Assembly (NCBI GenBank): GCA_023254955.1
Contig: JALRKC010000034.1
Span: 1 to 8,093, forward strand
Direction of reading: 5' to 3'
DNA length: 8,093 bases
Source of the DNA: Candidatus Nanopelagicales bacterium
GTDB lineage: Bacteria; Actinomycetota; Actinomycetes; S36-B12; UBA5976
The position numbers were made by a program, and so were the translations under genes. Under the pieces are notes generated by a model. The model did not search any database. It was given only the letters and a program-made list of their open reading frames with translations, and was not told the origin of the DNA. Positions 6,061 to 8,093 of this stretch are shown here, piece by piece; position 1 is the stretch's first letter, and every line of letters starts with the position of its first letter.

Positions 6061-7908
6061 ATGTGCGGAATCGTTGGCTACGTAGGTAGCAAACAAGCGC
6101 TAAGCGTAGTTGTTGATGGTTTACGCCGTTTGGAATATCGCGGTTATGATTCTGCTGGGGTAGCAGTAGTCAGCGATGAAAAATTAGAAGTCAGAAAAAA
6201 AGCTGGAAAGTTAGAAAAATTACAAAATTTGCTGGGCGATGACCCTTTACCCAGCTCAACTTGCGCAATCGGTCATACGCGCTGGGCCACCCATGGAGTG
6301 CCAAATGATACAAACGCTCACCCGCATATAGATCAAAATAAAAAAATTGCAGTAATCCATAACGGAATCATTGAAAATTTTTCACAATTGCGAAGTGAAT
6401 TAGAACAAGCTGGAACCCTACTAACCAGCGATACTGATACGGAAGTCGTCGCCCACCTTTTGGCTTTGGAATACCCAAAAACTAACAATTTAACTAAAGC
6501 AATGCAAGCCGTAGTTACCCGCCTGCGCGGCGCCTTCACCCTAGTAGCAATTAGTGCTGACCAGCCAGATTTACTAATCGGAGCAAGGCGAAATTCACCG
6601 CTGGTAGTTGGCAGGGGAGATGGCGAAAACTTTTTAGCATCTGATGTTTCTGCCTTCATCTCTCATACCAAAGCTGCCATCGAGCTAGGTCAAGATCAAA
6701 TTGTTGAATTAACCAGTGATTCTGTAAAAATAATAAATTTTGATGGTAGCCCTGCCCAATTTAAAGAGTATGAAATCGACTGGGATATCAGCGCTGCCGA
6801 AAAAGGTGGCTTTGACTTATTCATGCTTAAAGAAATTTCTGAGCAACCTCAAGCAGTTCGAGATACTTTAGCTGGGCGAATTAATGAAAAAGGCGTTTTA
6901 AATTTTACTGACTTTAATCTTGATCAAATTGCTTTAAGAAATATAAAGAAAATTGTTTTTATAGCATGTGGCACCGCTTATCACGCTGGGCTAATTGGCA
7001 AACAAGCAGTTGAGCGCTGGACTCGCTTGCCCGCTGAAGCTGAAATTGCTAGTGAGTTTCGCTATCGTGATCCAATTTTAGATGCAGAAACATTAGTGGT
7101 GGCAATAAGTCAATCAGGTGAAACTATGGATACCTTGATGGCAGTCAAGCACGCTAAAGAACAAAAGGCAAAAGTATTAGCAATTACTAATACTCAAGGA
7201 TCCACTCTCGGTAGAGAAGCTGATGCCGTGCTTTACACAAGAGCTGGGCCAGAAATTGCCGTTGCCAGCACTAAAGCTTTCTTAACTCAAGTAGTGGCAG
7301 TTGAGCTCTTAGCTTTGTATTTAGCGCAAGTTAGAGAAGTCACTCAAACTTCAGAGATTAAAAAAGTATTAGAAGATATTGCCGACATGTCACATGCAAT
7401 TGACGTAGTGCTAGACACCATGCCGCAAGTTAAATCAATTGCTCAAAAATATAAAAATGCAAAAAGTGTTTTATATATTGGCCGACAAACCGGCTACCCA
7501 GTCGCCTTAGAAGGTGCCTTGAAATTAAAAGAACTTGCTTACATGCATGCGGAAGGGTTTCCGGCAGGTGAATTAAAGCATGGGCCAATCGCCTTAATTG
7601 AAAATGAAATCCCAGTAGTCGTAGTGGTGCCTTCCTTAGAGCAAGATCCACTTTTGCACGAAAAAATAATTTCGAATATCCAAGAAGTGAAAGCTCGCGG
7701 CGCCAGCGTGATCGCACTTGCGGAAGCTGATGATGAAGTAGTAAGTGAGTTCGCAGATCACGTGATTCGCCTGCCAAAAGTCCCTAGTTTGCTACAGCCT
7801 TTGGTAGCGACTGTTCCCTTGCAAGTTTTCGCAGCCGAGTTGGCTACAGTTAAGGGGCATGATGTTGACCAGCCTCGCAATTTGGCTAAAAGCGTTACGG
7901 TCGAGTAA
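6061..7908 (+). CDS. glmS: Glutamine-fructose-6-phosphate aminotransferase (isomerizing)
   Basis: GlmS makes glucosamine-6-phosphate from fructose-6-phosphate and glutamine, the first committed step to UDP-GlcNAc. The 615-residue protein is complete. Residues 1-220 or so are the class II glutaminase with the catalytic Cys2 (MCGIVGYVG), GHTRWATHG (71-79), NGIIEN (101-106) and SDTDTE (123-128). Two SIS sugar-isomerase domains follow: the first with CGTAYHAG (303-310) and the phosphate-binding SQSGETMDT (350-358); the second with EGALKLKELAYMHAEGF (484-500) and LKHGP, whose His507 matches the catalytic His of E. coli GlmS. The C-terminus PRNLAKSVTVE carries the conserved lysine. The start is forced by Cys2. 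The 18-nt gap after tatB has only a poor Shine-Dalgarno (AGG at 6047-6049). No glmS ribozyme precedes it; feedback control is not evident from the sequence. Confidence 0.98.
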   Translation: MCGIVGYVGSKQALSVVVDGLRRLEYRGYDSAGVAVVSDEKLEVRKKAGKLEKLQNLLGDDPLPSSTCAIGHTRWATHGVPNDTNAHPHIDQNKKIAVIHNGIIENFSQLRSELEQAGTLLTSDTDTEVVAHLLALEYPKTNNLTKAMQAVVTRLRGAFTLVAISADQPDLLIGARRNSPLVVGRGDGENFLASDVSAFISHTKAAIELGQDQIVELTSDSVKIINFDGSPAQFKEYEIDWDISAAEKGGFDLFMLKEISEQPQAVRDTLAGRINEKGVLNFTDFNLDQIALRNIKKIVFIACGTAYHAGLIGKQAVERWTRLPAEAEIASEFRYRDPILDAETLVVAISQSGETMDTLMAVKHAKEQKAKVLAITNTQGSTLGREADAVLYTRAGPEIAVASTKAFLTQVVAVELLALYLAQVREVTQTSEIKKVLEDIADMSHAIDVVLDTMPQVKSIAQKYKNAKSVLYIGRQTGYPVALEGALKLKELAYMHAEGFPAGELKHGPIALIENEIPVVVVVPSLEQDPLLHEKIISNIQEVKARGASVIALAEADDEVVSEFADHVIRLPKVPSLLQPLVATVPLQVFAAELATVKGHDVDQPRNLAKSVTVE

Positions 7909-7912
7909 GTAT

Positions 7913-7918
7913 AAGGAG
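7913..7918 (+). promoter_or_regulatory. Shine-Dalgarno AAGGAG of acpS
   Basis: AAGGAG is followed by CGAAT (5 nt) and TTG at 7924. This supports the TTG start, from which the conserved [11 protein letters not shown]-terminus begins immediately. It lies in the 15-nt gap after glmS. Confidence 0.85.
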
Positions 7919-7923
7919 CGAAT

Positions 7924-8093
7924 TTGATTATCGGTATCGGAGTAGACGTTGTTGATATGCCACGTTTTGCCGGATCATTAGTTCGCACCCCCGGACTTGC
8001 TGCCAGATTATTTTCTGAACGTGAACTCTCTCAACCTGGAGGTAAGGGCGAAAACGCAGTTTCGCAAGCTGCTCGCTTCGCCGCCAAAGAGGC
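7924..8093 (+). CDS. acpS: Holo-[acyl-carrier-protein] synthase AcpS, 3'-truncated by window edge
   Basis: AcpS transfers 4'-phosphopantetheine from CoA to apo-ACP, switching on fatty acid synthesis. Only 56 codons plus two bases are present, roughly the first half of a protein that is usually about 120-130 residues. The N-terminus [14 protein letters not shown] contains the Mg2+-binding Asp8, then RLFSERE (28-34), and AARFAAKEA with Glu56 as the second metal ligand, both expected in the AcpS/PPTase family. Translation starts at TTG, positioned five bases after AAGGAG. It is the last visible gene of the rplM operon; what follows is outside the window. Confidence 0.95.
   Translation, partial: MIIGIGVDVVDMPRFAGSLVRTPGLAARLFSERELSQPGGKGENAVSQAARFAAKE

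Overview
The window reads as an ordinary chromosomal stretch from a low-GC, streamlined actinobacterium. By eye the base composition is around 40% GC. The block rplM-rpsI-glmM-...-glmS-acpS is a familiar actinobacterial arrangement, and the TatB-like and Gfo/Idh proteins resemble actinobacterial versions. GTG/TTG starts and very short intergenic gaps suggest a compact genome, such as the freshwater acI/Nanopelagicales type. That placement is inference, not proven by any marker here.

Left part (1-776, + strand): the 3' portion of tatC, the multi-spanning core of the twin-arginine translocase; its start lies just outside the window. It ends against a convergent operon, the two stop codons sharing the tetranucleotide TTAA.

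Middle part (773-3385, - strand): a tight three-gene operon read right to left. It encodes a TauE/SafE-type membrane anion exporter, a Gfo/Idh/MocA sugar dehydrogenase of the levoglucosan-dehydrogenase-like type, and an FMN nitroreductase-family protein. The spacings are 10 nt and then a 1-nt TAATG overlap. This is the only accessory-looking part of the window, and its substrate is unknown.

Divergent spacer (3386-3492): 107 nt separate this operon from the housekeeping operon. It holds both ribosome binding sites, a 7-bp inverted repeat and a possible 23-codon basic leader ORF. No convincing -35/-10 pair was seen.

Right part (3493-8093, + strand): a dense operon rplM, rpsI, glmM, tatB, glmS, acpS (the last cut by the window edge), with gaps of 8, 4, 9, 18 and 15 nt. 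It joins two ribosomal proteins, two enzymes of UDP-GlcNAc precursor synthesis (GlmS makes glucosamine-6-P, GlmM turns it into glucosamine-1-P), a Tat translocase subunit, and the enzyme that activates acyl carrier protein. These are all growth-linked functions. The main oddity is tatB sitting between glmM and glmS, about 5 kb from tatC.

No RNA genes, mobile elements, CRISPR arrays or clear terminators were seen. I find no evidence of a novel defence or mobile system; the findings are modest contextual points.
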